A DNA stretch of 64,000 nt from Halomonas campaniensis (GCF_002211105.1 NZ_JPUA01000001.1:49994-113993); one strand, 5' to 3'. Positions 49,466-58,869 are shown, counted from the first letter of the stretch. Notes: generated by a model from the sequence alone, not told the origin. Translations and numbers: made by a program.

Positions 49466-49606
49466 GGTATTCCTCACTAGGCGGTAGGTTTAAATCGGCA
49501 CGAAAGCAACAATAAAAGTAGGGTAAATGGCAAGTTTTAGCTGCTGCCTTTACCCAAACGTCTAAACGTCGGGTATCATACAGCAGCGACGCAAAAGGGA
49601 CGATTT

Positions 49607-50374
49607 ATGAAAATTGCCAGCATCAATGTCAATGGTATTCGTGATGCCGTCGATCGTGGCTTCCTGGACTGGCTGGCTCAGCAGGATGTCGACGTGGTCT
49701 GCGTGCAGAACATCAAGGCAAAAAGTTTTGAACTGGGTGACCACATTCTGTATCCGGAAGGCTATGAAGGCTACTTCCTGGATGCCGAAGAGGACGGTTT
49801 CTCCGGTGTGGCACTCTATTGCCGCAAAATTCCCAAGGCGATTATGTATGGCCTTGGGTTTCCACAGTGTGATCATGAAGGACGTTTTCTGCAGGCGGAT
49901 TATGAACGCTTCAGTATCGTCTCTTTCCTGATGCCTGACGGAAGTGATCAAAAAGCCAAACAGTCGTTTATGGAGCAGTATCAAGAGTACTTGACGAAGA
50001 TGTCGCGCAAACGCCGCGAATACATCCTCTGCGGTACTTGGCATATTGCCCATAAAACCGTCGATTTGGCCAACTGGTCGGATAATCAACTGACCTCAGG
50101 CTTCCGCCCCGAAGAGCGTGCCTGGATGGATCAGGTGCTTGGCCCCACCGGGTTTATCGACACCTTCCGCGAAATCAACCGCGATGCAGGTGAGTACACC
50201 TGGTGGCCGAAGCTTGACCAAGATGTGCCCCGTGAGCGCCAGGAAGGCTGGCGGATCGACTATCAGTTAGTCGGCCCCAACTTCCGCCGCCACGTGGTCG
50301 ACGCGTGGATCGATTACGATGCGACTTTCTCTGAGTTCGCACCGCTAATCGTTGAGTACGACCTGGCGCTTTAA
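49607..50374 (+). CDS. crc: Crc-like catabolite repression protein (inactive exonuclease III fold)
   Basis: 255 aa endonuclease/exonuclease/phosphatase fold. The start ASINVNGIRDAVDRG and the C-terminal APLIVEYDLAL match Crc of Pseudomonas. Metal and catalytic residues of exonuclease III are replaced: the Glu34 position is Asn35 (CVQNIKA), Asp-Met-Asn is Thr144-Trp-His146 (CGTWHIA) and the final Asp-His is Glu243-Phe244 (SEFAPL). Pseudomonas Crc is likewise inactive and acts with Hfq to block translation of catabolic mRNAs. Older annotation as exodeoxyribonuclease III would be wrong. Confidence 0.88.
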   Translation: MKIASINVNGIRDAVDRGFLDWLAQQDVDVVCVQNIKAKSFELGDHILYPEGYEGYFLDAEEDGFSGVALYCRKIPKAIMYGLGFPQCDHEGRFLQADYERFSIVSFLMPDGSDQKAKQSFMEQYQEYLTKMSRKRREYILCGTWHIAHKTVDLANWSDNQLTSGFRPEERAWMDQVLGPTGFIDTFREINRDAGEYTWWPKLDQDVPRERQEGWRIDYQLVGPNFRRHVVDAWIDYDATFSEFAPLIVEYDLAL

Positions 50375-50437
50375 GCGTTAGACAACGCACTTTTCCCGCG
50401 TCGCCTGTCACCCTTGCTGATTAGCCGGGGTGACAAA

Positions 50438-50472
50438 CAACAGGCCAGCTAAATGCTGGCCTGTTGTTTTTT
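50438..50472. terminator. Terminator between the crc-like gene and rph
   Basis: A 12-bp perfect stem CAACAGGCCAGC / GCTGGCCTGTTG with a 5-nt loop and six T on the plus side. A second inverted pair (GTCACCC / GGGTGAC) lies just upstream. Serves both convergent genes. Confidence 0.93.
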
Positions 50473-50484
50473 ACGCCTTACTCC

Positions 50485-51234
50485 TCACCCGCGAATTCCC
50501 AACGCTTCACGCTGTTTCTCGCGCAACTCACCACCGGCGGTTTCGGCTAAATCAAGCATCGCGTTAAGCTCGGCGCGGGTGAAAGCACCCGCTTCGGCGG
50601 TGCCCTGTACTTCGATCAACTCGCCGCTTTCGGTCATTACTACGTTTAGATCGGTATCGGCTTTGCTGTCTTCTGGGTAATCCAGATCCAGTACCGGCAC
50701 GCCTTTATAAATGCCCACGGAAATGGCGCTTACCAGCTGCTTGAAAGGATCGCTTTTAATCTTCTTCTCGCGCTGCAAGTAACGGATCGCATCCATCAGC
50801 GCCACGCAGCCACCGGTGATCGCTGCGGTACGGGTACCGCCGTCAGCCTGGATCACGTCGCAATCCACGGTAATGGTGAACTCACCCAGCTTTTTCAAAT
50901 TGACCGCTGCGCGCAGGCTACGGCCAATCAAGCGCTGAATTTCCAGCGTGCGGCCGCCCTGCTTACCCTGGGTCGCTTCGCGGTTGCTGCGCGAATGCGT
51001 CGCGCGGGGCAGCATGCCGTACTCAGCGGTTACCCAGCCCTGATTCTTGCCACGCAACCAACGCGGTACAGTGGCTTCTACGCTGGCGTTACACAGCACC
51101 TTGGTATCACCAAACTCCACCAGTACAGAACCTTCCGCATGGCGAGTGTAGTCGCGGGTCAGGCGGATCTCACGGAGCTGGTCGGCTTCGCGACCACTTG
51201 GGCGCACAACATCAGGACGCTTAGCACTGCTCAC
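50485..51234 (-). CDS. rph: Ribonuclease PH
   Basis: 249 aa phosphorolytic 3'-5' exonuclease that trims tRNA 3' ends. Phosphate-binding and catalytic stretches [19 protein letters not shown] and [19 protein letters not shown] (read in parts) are typical. GTG start at 51234 with AGAGG about 9 nt upstream. C-terminus reads REALG, as in intact Rph. Confidence 0.96.
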   Translation of the reverse strand: MSSAKRPDVVRPSGREADQLREIRLTRDYTRHAEGSVLVEFGDTKVLCNASVEATVPRWLRGKNQGWVTAEYGMLPRATHSRSNREATQGKQGGRTLEIQRLIGRSLRAAVNLKKLGEFTITVDCDVIQADGGTRTAAITGGCVALMDAIRYLQREKKIKSDPFKQLVSAISVGIYKGVPVLDLDYPEDSKADTDLNVVMTESGELIEVQGTAEAGAFTRAELNAMLDLAETAGGELREKQREALGIRG

Positions 51235-51346
51235 AAATAGTACCTCTCAATAAACACGTAACAAGGAAAAGCCCTCCATTGTACACGTCTGGGCGTGCGC
51301 TGATTGGCCTAGCGTCCAGCTAGCGTTTTGAAAAAGGTGGTTTATG

Positions 51347-52903
51347 TCAGTCGAGGCGCCCTTCGTACAGTTTCTTGAAAGCGGCATAACGCACAGTGTG
51401 CAGCGCCTGCATTGCCTGGTCGGGCTCTACTGTTTGTTCGCCTGGGGTGAGGCCATTGGCAACGCTGAGCACCTCTCCATTGGCCTGGGCAGCCAGGGCC
51501 GCTACGGCAACCCCAAGCAGTACGGGTTCCGGCGCATCCGCCAGCACAACCCGACAACCGGTACCGTCGGCATAGAGCTTGCGCAGTAGTGCTGAACGTC
51601 CATGCCCTCCGCTGAGGTGCAAGGTATCGATGGCATAACCATGGGCATTCATACGCTCTATGATGGCGCGGGTGCCGTAAACCAGCGAGGTGGCTGCCGC
51701 CCAGTAAACCTTAATGAAACTCTCGCGAGGCGTATCAAGGGTCAATCCTGTGATGGTGCCGCGAATTTCCGGATCGGCCAAGGGCGAGCGGTTGCCAATG
51801 AAATCAGGGCAAACATGGGTATCAGAGGCAGGGTCACCGGCTGCCAAGCGTTCGAGTAGCAGGTCTGATAATGCGCCATGAAGATCGTCGCCGAATTCAC
51901 TGCTGGCGGAAAATAGCGCCGCCAAGTGATCTAGAAGGGCGCCGGTAATACTTTGCCCCCCTTCGTTGGCCACAAAACCATCGCATAGCGCCCCCGGATA
52001 GGGGCCCCACACGCCGGGTACTTCGCGCCGTTCGGGCTGGGCGCCGATATGGCAGGTGGAGGTGCCGCCAATCACGGCAAGGCGGCGCTCGGGCGCATCA
52101 GCGAGGCTTCTGCCTAGCGTGCCAAGGGCACCGGCATAGGCATCAATCATGCCCACTGCAAAGGTACACCGAGTCGTCAGTCCTAAGTCATTGGCGGCTT
52201 CTTCAGTTAACTGCCCAAGTGCTACGCCCACGGGAAGGGCTTGTTCGGGCAGGCGGGCGCATTCGAGTACATCCTGCATATCGATCTGGTTTAGAAAGTC
52301 GTGATCCCAGCCATGACCAGGGCGCGGGTCAAACGTCCACTTGCAGGAGAGCATGCAGACCGAGCGTTCGAGAGAGCCGGTGCATTTAAAGCCCAGCCAG
52401 TCGCCTAGATCACCTGCGTAGCCGATCTGGGCGTAAAGCTCGGGCCGGTGGCGCTTCAACCACATGAGCTTAGGCATCTGCATCTCGGGAGACATGACGC
52501 CCCCCAGGTTGCGCAGTGGTGCTGCCTGGGTAGCCGTGCACTCAGCGGCTTCTGCGGTGGCCCGATGATCCATCCACACAATGATATTCCACGCCTCATC
52601 GCCCGGTGAGAGCGCTAGCGGCTTATCCTGCTTATCAAGGAGCACCAACGAGCAGGTTGCGCTCACCGACATACTGGTGATGGAATCTGCCGTTACACCG
52701 GCAGCCTCGCGGGCGCGCTGTGTCGCGCTGCATACCGCGCGCCAGATATCCGTTGAGCTCTGCTCCACGTGATGCTCGGCAGGGCGATGCATTGCAATCG
52801 GTGTTTTCGCTTCGGCCAGCATCACGCCATCCGGCGTGAAAATGCCCGCCCGGGCGCTGCCAGTACCAATATCGATGCCTAGAACATGTGCTTGATGACT
52901 CAT
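51347..52903 (-). CDS. FGGY-family pentulose kinase, probable D-ribulokinase
   Basis: 518 aa. The ATPase-core phosphate-1 motif is GIDIGTGSARAGIF, and the second-half LHLSGGHGRSALLRKLYADG is the adenosine-region motif. The run DATCSLVVLDKQ-like SATCSLVLLDKQDKP, VWMDHRA and GGVMSPEMQMPKLMWLK match the FGGY pentulose kinases that phosphorylate D-ribulose (the human FGGY/yeast YDR109C group). Last gene of the sugar ABC operon, 13 bp past the second permease. Substrate of the transporter is probably a pentulose or pentitol, not proven. Confidence 0.85.
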   Translation of the reverse strand: MSHQAHVLGIDIGTGSARAGIFTPDGVMLAEAKTPIAMHRPAEHHVEQSSTDIWRAVCSATQRAREAAGVTADSITSMSVSATCSLVLLDKQDKPLALSPGDEAWNIIVWMDHRATAEAAECTATQAAPLRNLGGVMSPEMQMPKLMWLKRHRPELYAQIGYAGDLGDWLGFKCTGSLERSVCMLSCKWTFDPRPGHGWDHDFLNQIDMQDVLECARLPEQALPVGVALGQLTEEAANDLGLTTRCTFAVGMIDAYAGALGTLGRSLADAPERRLAVIGGTSTCHIGAQPERREVPGVWGPYPGALCDGFVANEGGQSITGALLDHLAALFSASSEFGDDLHGALSDLLLERLAAGDPASDTHVCPDFIGNRSPLADPEIRGTITGLTLDTPRESFIKVYWAAATSLVYGTRAIIERMNAHGYAIDTLHLSGGHGRSALLRKLYADGTGCRVVLADAPEPVLLGVAVAALAAQANGEVLSVANGLTPGEQTVEPDQAMQALHTVRYAAFKKLYEGRLD

Positions 52904-52915
52904 GGAAAACCTTAC

Positions 52916-53908
52916 TCAAGACTGTTTGATAAATGGCATACGCAGTGCCATGACAATAATTAGAAAAGCCCCCCATACCGCGGTGGCAAGATGCTGGCTG
53001 GCGCCCATCAGGTTCATGCCGGAAGCGATGATCTGCAGGCTCATCAAGCCCAGCACCAGGGGAAGGACGCGCCCAAAGCCACCAAAGGGGTTTGCCCCGG
53101 CCAGAAAACAGGCCAACACCGTGATCAGTAGGTAGCTCTCGCCATGGCCTACACGTACAGAGTTAAAGCGGGCGAGCATTACCATGCCCGCTAACCCTGC
53201 CAAAATGCCGGAAATCGTGTAGACGGTGATCAGCACGCGCTTGACGTTAATGCCCGAGTACTCGGTCGCGCGTGGGTTGGAGCCCAGCATATAAATCGAG
53301 AAGCCGGTGCGGGTGAAATGCATGATGTAGATCAATCCTGCGGCAGCGGCGAGAAAGATCAACATGGGGATGGGTATGCCCAGAAAACTGCCGCTACCGA
53401 TGGTTTGAAATACCCCCGGCATGCCTGAAATACCGCCGCCGCGGGTTAAAAACTCACCTACCCCCTGGAGAAAAATCATCGCACCCAGCGATACTAAAAT
53501 GGGGTGGGCGCCCACATAGGCAACGATAACGCCAATCAAAAAGCCTGCGGCAGCGCCAACGGCAAGCCCGGCGATAATCGCCATGGGAACGCTTAGTATT
53601 CCCATGCCCGCCAGTAACCCCTGTACTAGCCAGGCGGTCATCAACCCTGCGATATTGGCGGTAAAGGTCACCGAAAGGTTCAGGCCACCGGAAATGATGG
53701 GCAGTAGCATCGCCAGTGAGAGTAACCCCAGTTCCGGTAACTGCATCGACATCGAGCCAAAATTAGTGGCGGTCAGAAATCCCGGTGCCAGTAGCGAGAA
53801 GAGGCCAATGCTGCCGATGAGCAGAGCCGTCATGGCGATGACCTCAATGGTATCGCCACCCAGGCGGAGCCTGGCCGTGGAGGGCTGTTTATTTAGGCGC
53901 TTAGTCAT
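52916..53908 (-). CDS. Sugar ABC transporter permease (RbsC-like), second
   Basis: 330 aa from the ATG at 53908, which overlaps the preceding permease stop as ATGA. A long open frame continues upstream over that gene in the wrong frame and is rejected. Eight to ten membrane helices of the RbsC/BPD_transp_2 family; stretches LPELGLLSLAMLLPIISGGLNLS (read in parts) and FLAGANPFGGFGRVLP are characteristic. Forms a heterodimer with the permease encoded upstream. Confidence 0.9.
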   Translation of the reverse strand: MTKRLNKQPSTARLRLGGDTIEVIAMTALLIGSIGLFSLLAPGFLTATNFGSMSMQLPELGLLSLAMLLPIISGGLNLSVTFTANIAGLMTAWLVQGLLAGMGILSVPMAIIAGLAVGAAAGFLIGVIVAYVGAHPILVSLGAMIFLQGVGEFLTRGGGISGMPGVFQTIGSGSFLGIPIPMLIFLAAAAGLIYIMHFTRTGFSIYMLGSNPRATEYSGINVKRVLITVYTISGILAGLAGMVMLARFNSVRVGHGESYLLITVLACFLAGANPFGGFGRVLPLVLGLMSLQIIASGMNLMGASQHLATAVWGAFLIIVMALRMPFIKQS

Positions 53909-54903
53909 ACGTTCCTCGCCTTGGTGGTGCGGGGCAACAGGTTGCCGAGGTTGCTGGTGGTGATCGCAATCAAGATGATCAGCCCGACAATCATGCGGAA
54001 GGCGTAAGGAGTGACGCCCAGCAGATTCAGTCCGTTTTGGACAACGGCGAGAAGCAGTACACCCAGTACGGCGCCGAGCACTGAGCCGCGCCCGCCACCC
54101 AGGGTCGCGCCGCCCAGTACGACAGCTGCCAGAATTGGCAACTCCTGGCCTATCAAGGCGTTGGGTACGACCTCTTGCACGATATGCGCCTGCATCAGGC
54201 CCGCCACCCCCGCGCATAGCCCCAGCCAGCCGTAGGCAAAGGCATGGATCTTCCAGGCGCTAACGCCAGAGCGGCGAGCGGACTCGGGACTTGATCCGAA
54301 ACCGTAGATCGCGCGACCAAAACCGGTACGGGCCAGAATGAACCAGGTGAGTATGACCATCACCACCATGACGGCAGCGGGTAAGTAGAGCGTGGCTGAT
54401 CCGCGTTCGGCGGGTAGGTCAAGCAGTGGAACGGAGTAGTAGAGCCAATCGGGAATATCGTAGATGGACACTCCGCTGGTGAAGTACATCAAGAGGCCGA
54501 AAAACAGGTTAAATGTGCCGATGGTGACGATGATCGAAACGATTCGGAAGCGATGGATCAGCAGCGCATTGAAGAGCCCCAGTAGCATGCCAACCAGCAT
54601 CGAAAGCAGGACGCCAAGCAACCAACTGCCCCCGCCCAGGTAATTCATCAGCAGTGACAGCACCACGTACTGCACCACGGATGCCGCCACTGCGAAGGAA
54701 ATATCTATCCCTCCCGCAATCAGCACGACGACCAGGCCCACTGCAAAGATGATATTGACCGACTGATTGTTAAGCAGGTCGAACAGGTTCTGAAGGGTAA
54801 GAAAGCTATCGGTCGCTAGTGCCAACACCACGCACAGCAGCATGAGGATACCTAATAGAGTACCTTCAGTGCCGATACTTCTGTTTAGCAGTCGCTTATG
54901 CAT
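53905..54903 (-). CDS. Sugar ABC transporter permease (RbsC-like), first
   Basis: 332 aa from the ATG at 54903 (MHKRLLNRS), overlapping the ATPase gene end by 8 bp. Family signatures are AVGLVVVLIAGGIDISFA and LAAVVLGGATLGGGRGSVLG. Multi-pass inner-membrane protein. Two different permease genes in one operon is common for ribose-type importers of less studied sugars. Confidence 0.9.
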   Translation of the reverse strand: MHKRLLNRSIGTEGTLLGILMLLCVVLALATDSFLTLQNLFDLLNNQSVNIIFAVGLVVVLIAGGIDISFAVAASVVQYVVLSLLMNYLGGGSWLLGVLLSMLVGMLLGLFNALLIHRFRIVSIIVTIGTFNLFFGLLMYFTSGVSIYDIPDWLYYSVPLLDLPAERGSATLYLPAAVMVVMVILTWFILARTGFGRAIYGFGSSPESARRSGVSAWKIHAFAYGWLGLCAGVAGLMQAHIVQEVVPNALIGQELPILAAVVLGGATLGGGRGSVLGAVLGVLLLAVVQNGLNLLGVTPYAFRMIVGLIILIAITTSNLGNLLPRTTKARNV

Positions 54904-56383
54904 TGATGATCGCCTCCAGCGCTTCTTCCGTGGTCTCCGCAGGTATGACTTCGGAGTAGATGCGCCCCTCGCGCAATACGAGCGCACGATCTGCGTTCAT
55001 CCAGATTTCCCCCGCCTCATCTGAAATCAGAATGATGGCCATGCCTTGGTCGGCAAGATTTCTGATGATGTCGAAAATACCGGCTTTGGCGCCTACATCG
55101 ACGCCAATTGTCGGGCAGTCAAGAATGAGAACCTCGGGCTCAGTGGCCAGCCATTTGGCGAGTGCAATGCGTTGCTGGTTACCGCCGGATAACGAGGAGA
55201 CGGCAAGCTCGGCATCACTCACCTTGGTTTTAAGCTGCTCAATCCAGTGGGCGGTCAGTGCCTTGATGCGTTGAGGGGAGAGAAAAAAGCGCGGTTTTTC
55301 CAGTCTTGGTAGGACGGTCACTGCGGTATTCATATTGATGGACTGGTTTTGCACCAGGCCAAGATTGAGCCGGTCTTCAGAGAGGTAGGCAATGCGATGG
55401 CGCACGGCATCGCGATTGGAGCGAAGCGTCAGCGGCTGACCCTCTTTTAGCAGCTGCCCTGAAGTGGGCTGGGTCATCCCAAAAATTGTGTGAGCTATTT
55501 CGGTACGCCCAGCACCCAGCAACCCCGTTAGGCCAAGAATTTCACCGCGATGCAGGGTGAAAGAGATGTTCTCGAATTCTCCTTCACGACTTAAGTTTTT
55601 AAGCTCCAGTACTGGGGCGCCTGTGTGTGTTTCAGCGCGAGGGGTCTGTTCAAGTTCCAGTCCGGTCATCAAAGTGGAAAGTCGCGCCTGGGTCATCCCT
55701 TCGGTGGGGTAGGTGCCGACCAGCTTGCCGTTGCGGAGCACGGTGACGCGTTGGCAAACGTCCAGCACTTCCACCAGCCGGTGGCTGACCAACACAATGG
55801 AGATGCCTTTCGCCGCCAGTGAGCGGGTAATGCCCAGCAGCGTTTGTACCTCTTTATAGGTAAGCGAGGCGGTGGGCTCATCCATAAAAATGATACTGGC
55901 CCCTGCACGCAGCACGCGGCAAATAGCAACGAGTTGACGATGGGCAATTGAAAGGTCTTCAACACGGGCCATCGGATCCAGGTCTAGGCCAAACTGCTGA
56001 ATGATCTCGCGGGATTGCGTCAGCGCATCTTTATAGGAAATAGGTCGCCAGGGTTTGGCAACGTAGTCATCGAAGACGATATTTTCCGCGACGGTCAGGT
56101 GCGGGAACAGCGCGAGATCTTGCCAGATCACATGGATGCCCCGGCTGCGCGCCTCTATCGGGCTGATGGCAGAGAGGGTTTCATCGCCGAACGTGAACTC
56201 AATGCCGGGTTCAGGCTTGTAAACACCGTTGATAATTTTAATGAGCGTACTTTTGCCACAACCGTTTTCACCTGCCAGGCAAAGTACCTCACCACGGCGA
56301 AGTTCGAATTCGACATCATCGAGGACGCGGCTTTGTCCGAAAACTTTGCTGACGTGGCGCGCTCGAATCGCGATCTCGCCCAT
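54896..56383 (-). CDS. Sugar ABC transporter ATP-binding protein (RbsA-like)
   Basis: 495 aa from the ATG at 56383 (AGGAG 6 nt upstream). Two fused ABC domains: the first has GENGCGKST, the signature DLSIAHRQLVA (divergent form of LSGGQ) and FMDEPTASLT; the second has a degenerate Walker A GLLGAGRTE, SLSGGNQQRIALAKWL and ILDCPTIGVDVGA (usually DEPT; here DCPT). Asymmetric sites are normal in this family. Confidence 0.92.
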   Translation of the reverse strand: MGEIAIRARHVSKVFGQSRVLDDVEFELRRGEVLCLAGENGCGKSTLIKIINGVYKPEPGIEFTFGDETLSAISPIEARSRGIHVIWQDLALFPHLTVAENIVFDDYVAKPWRPISYKDALTQSREIIQQFGLDLDPMARVEDLSIAHRQLVAICRVLRAGASIIFMDEPTASLTYKEVQTLLGITRSLAAKGISIVLVSHRLVEVLDVCQRVTVLRNGKLVGTYPTEGMTQARLSTLMTGLELEQTPRAETHTGAPVLELKNLSREGEFENISFTLHRGEILGLTGLLGAGRTEIAHTIFGMTQPTSGQLLKEGQPLTLRSNRDAVRHRIAYLSEDRLNLGLVQNQSINMNTAVTVLPRLEKPRFFLSPQRIKALTAHWIEQLKTKVSDAELAVSSLSGGNQQRIALAKWLATEPEVLILDCPTIGVDVGAKAGIFDIIRNLADQGMAIILISDEAGEIWMNADRALVLREGRIYSEVIPAETTEEALEAIINA

Positions 56384-56405
56384 TGGAGGCTCCTCTCTCA
56401 ACATC

Positions 56406-56434
56406 ACTGCCGCGCTCTTCAGGAGCGCGGCAGT
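56406..56434 (-). repeat. Hairpin between binding-protein and ATPase genes
   Basis: A 12-bp perfect stem ACTGCCGCGCTC / GAGCGCGGCAGT with a 5-nt loop in the 77-bp gap of the sugar operon. Read on the minus strand it follows the binding-protein stop; there is no T run in that direction. Confidence 0.75.
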
Positions 56435-56460
56435 CTTTTACACGATCAATAAGCGCAGTC

Positions 56461-57444
56461 TTACAGGCCGAGCTCTGCCAGCTCATCCACGGTATCTTTG
56501 CTCAGCTTGAGTGGCTGTGAGGCAAAGATCGTTTTGCCGTCCAGGGTAATTTCATCCAGTACAGGCAAGTCAGCGCCATCGCTAATCTCTTCGCCGTTAT
56601 AGAGCATCTCACCCAGGGCAACGAACGCTTTGCCCGCATCCAGAGGACTCCACTGGAAACCACCGGTAATCACACCTTCGTGCACCAGGCGGCGCCCCTG
56701 GCCCGGAGAGAACAGGCCCATAACGGCCACATCCCCTTCCAATCCCCGTTCTTTCACTGCTCGAGCCGCGCCGATGGTTCCCTGGCTACCAAACGACATG
56801 ATACCGGCCAAGTCTTCATGGGCCCGCAGCAAGTCCAGGGTGGTGTTGCGGCTGTCATCGACGCTTTCGGCAACGCCGAAACGATCAGCGGCTTGAGTCA
56901 AGCCCGAGCAGTTATCATCAAGCCAGTTCACGGCAGCATCTGCCCAAGCGTTATGAGCGGGCACGCTGAGTCCGCCCACGTAAACGGCATAAGAGCCTTC
57001 GCAGCCGGTGGTGTCAGCCAGTAGCTTGGCGTGCTCCTCACCTAACTGCTGCGCTGAAATCATTTCAAAGTCGTAGTCGATGTTGACCGATTCGGGACTT
57101 TCGTGTGTCAGTACGATAATTCCCTGCTCACGTGCCCGTTCCAATACCGGCTCAAGAACCTCGCGATCATTCGGAACAACGCCAATGACATCGACGCCAC
57201 GGCTGATCAGATCCTCTATCGCACGCACCTGCAGGGCGGGGTCAGCACTGGTGGGGCCCACCATATAGGCTTCTACTCCAAGCTCTTCACCCATTTGTTC
57301 GATGCCCATTTCCATGGCATTGAACCATGGGATGCCGCCCACTTTGGCGACCACGGCAATCGTAGGAGACTCCTGAGCCATTGCGCCAGTGCTGCCGATA
57401 ATGCCTGATAGCGTAGCTGCGGTAAGAAGTGCTTTGTATTTCAT
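56461..57444 (-). CDS. Sugar ABC transporter periplasmic binding protein
   Basis: 327 aa from the ATG at 57444 (AGGA upstream). Signal peptide to about residue 23 (GAMAQE). Type I periplasmic binding protein related to RbsB/LsrB-like proteins: TIAVVAKVGGIPWFNAMEMG, LISRGVDVIGVVPND and DLAGIMSFGSQGTIGAARAV are the hinge and ligand-lobe segments. First gene of the operon; divergent from the LacI regulator. Confidence 0.92.
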   Translation of the reverse strand: MKYKALLTAATLSGIIGSTGAMAQESPTIAVVAKVGGIPWFNAMEMGIEQMGEELGVEAYMVGPTSADPALQVRAIEDLISRGVDVIGVVPNDREVLEPVLERAREQGIIVLTHESPESVNIDYDFEMISAQQLGEEHAKLLADTTGCEGSYAVYVGGLSVPAHNAWADAAVNWLDDNCSGLTQAADRFGVAESVDDSRNTTLDLLRAHEDLAGIMSFGSQGTIGAARAVKERGLEGDVAVMGLFSPGQGRRLVHEGVITGGFQWSPLDAGKAFVALGEMLYNGEEISDGADLPVLDEITLDGKTIFASQPLKLSKDTVDELAELGL

Positions 57445-57494
57445 TGTGATTTCCTGCTTGCTGTTGGCTGACCCAGTCAGTGGAATAGCGTGCA

Positions 57495-57508
57495 TTGAAG
57501 CGCTTTAA
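57495..57508. promoter_or_regulatory. LacI-type operator near the sugar operon start
   Basis: TTGAAGCGCTTTAA, close to a palindrome with the central CG usual for LacI-family operators, 51 bp upstream of the binding-protein start. Confidence 0.55.
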
Positions 57509-57671
57509 TAGTGCTGCTGTACGTTGCGTCGTGGTCAAATGAAATGGCGCAGACGCTTCCGAGCCTCACAATGCATAGGAATTTAATGCACAGAAACTTT
57601 ACACAGTGCTGGATACGTTGAGTGGTACTAAGCGATGCGTCATCGCTATCGTTATTGTCATTTTATCTAGC

Positions 57672-57691
57672 ATGCACAATCGGTTGTGCAT
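57672..57691. promoter_or_regulatory. LacI-type operator near the regulator start
   Basis: ATGCACAA-TCGG-TTGTGCAT: 8-bp perfect arms, central CG with flanking AA/TT as in LacI-family sites, 68 bp before the regulator start. A related half-site (ATGCACAG) lies at about 57587-57594. Confidence 0.65.
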
Positions 57692-57758
57692 AGCGTAGGA
57701 TTGATCTATTACAGCATTACGTCAATGCTACTTTTATCTAATCCCAAGGAGCTGCCAC

Positions 57759-58775
57759 GTGGTTAGCGACTCTTCATCCAAGCGGCTGACTATTTACGAC
57801 CTGGCGAGGTTGGCAGAAACATCGCCCAGTACCGTCAGTGCCGTGCTCAACGGCACTTGGCAGCGCCGTCGCATCAGCAAGAAACTGGCCAGCAAAATTC
57901 TTTCGCTTGCACAGGCTGAGGGCTATTCGGCCAACATGCAGGCCCGTGCCTTGCGGAGTGAGCGCTCAGGTATCATCGGCATGATTTTGCCGCTGTACGA
58001 CAACCGCTATTTCAGTTCGATAGCCCAACACTTCGAATCAGAAGCACGGCGTCGGGGGCTGTTTGCGATTGTTTCGTGTACGAATCGAGATCCCAAGCAA
58101 GAGTGTGAAGCTGCCCGTATGATGCTTGCTTACCGTGTCGAGTGCCTGGTATGCACCGGCGCAACGGATCCCGATACGATTGCGCAGATGTGTGCAGAGA
58201 GCGGCGTGCAAAGCATTAATCTCGACCTTCCTGGCAGTAAGGCACCGTCGGTGATTTCTAATAACCGTGAGGGCGCGCGGCAGCTCACTCATGCCATCCT
58301 CAACCGCCTGGTTGAAGAGAAGCGCAGTGACGACCCTGTACTCTTTATTGGCGGCCGTGATGAGGATCACAATACCCGCGAGCGTATTGCCGGCTTCAAG
58401 CAAGCGAGAGAGGAAGTGGGATTGGTGACGGCGGAAGAGAATATTCTCCCCTGTGATTATGCTGCCGATAAGGCTCAGACTGCCCTTGAAAGATATATGC
58501 TTAAGCGGTCTACCCCGCCCAGCGCTATGTTCGTCAACTCCACGATTTCCCTTGAAGGCATTGTTCGCGGACTACAGCTAAATGGCTATTACCTGGATGA
58601 TATTATTTTCGGCTGTTTTGACTGGGATCCACTAGCCGCTGCCTTTCATCCGCGTTTGATGATGGTTCGGCAAAATGTGATTGAGATGATCGACCGCGTC
58701 TTCGAACTGATTGATACGCCACCGCAGGATCCGCATCTGCTCATAGAGGTTCAGCCAGAAATAATGGGTGTTTGA
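57759..58775 (+). CDS. LacI-family transcriptional regulator
   Basis: 338 aa. N-terminal helix-turn-helix LTIYDLARLAETSPSTVSAVLNG and hinge RALRSERSG; the rest is a periplasmic-binding-protein-like effector domain. GTG start with AAGGAG 7 nt upstream. Divergent from the sugar transporter operon, so it most likely represses that operon and responds to the imported sugar or its phosphate. Confidence 0.92.
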   Translation: MVSDSSSKRLTIYDLARLAETSPSTVSAVLNGTWQRRRISKKLASKILSLAQAEGYSANMQARALRSERSGIIGMILPLYDNRYFSSIAQHFESEARRRGLFAIVSCTNRDPKQECEAARMMLAYRVECLVCTGATDPDTIAQMCAESGVQSINLDLPGSKAPSVISNNREGARQLTHAILNRLVEEKRSDDPVLFIGGRDEDHNTRERIAGFKQAREEVGLVTAEENILPCDYAADKAQTALERYMLKRSTPPSAMFVNSTISLEGIVRGLQLNGYYLDDIIFGCFDWDPLAAAFHPRLMMVRQNVIEMIDRVFELIDTPPQDPHLLIEVQPEIMGV

Positions 58776-58869
58776 TACGCTCTTTCGCACAGCACTTATT
58801 GAATCGAATGAATAGGCTAGCTATTTAGGGCAATGCTTTATACACCGATATTCACTACCAGGATAAACC

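Noticed and set aside
50285..50305. CCACGTGG-like sites here and near 52763 and 57755 as parS
   Set aside because: Only the central 6-8 bp fit; none shows the 16-bp parS palindrome, and they lie in coding sequence or at a ribosome site.
49607..50374. Annotation as active exonuclease III
   Set aside because: All key catalytic residues are replaced; Crc-like is the better call.
53909..54217. 100-codon upstream extension of the second sugar permease
   Set aside because: It runs over the first permease gene in another frame; the ATGA overlap at 53908 is the natural start.
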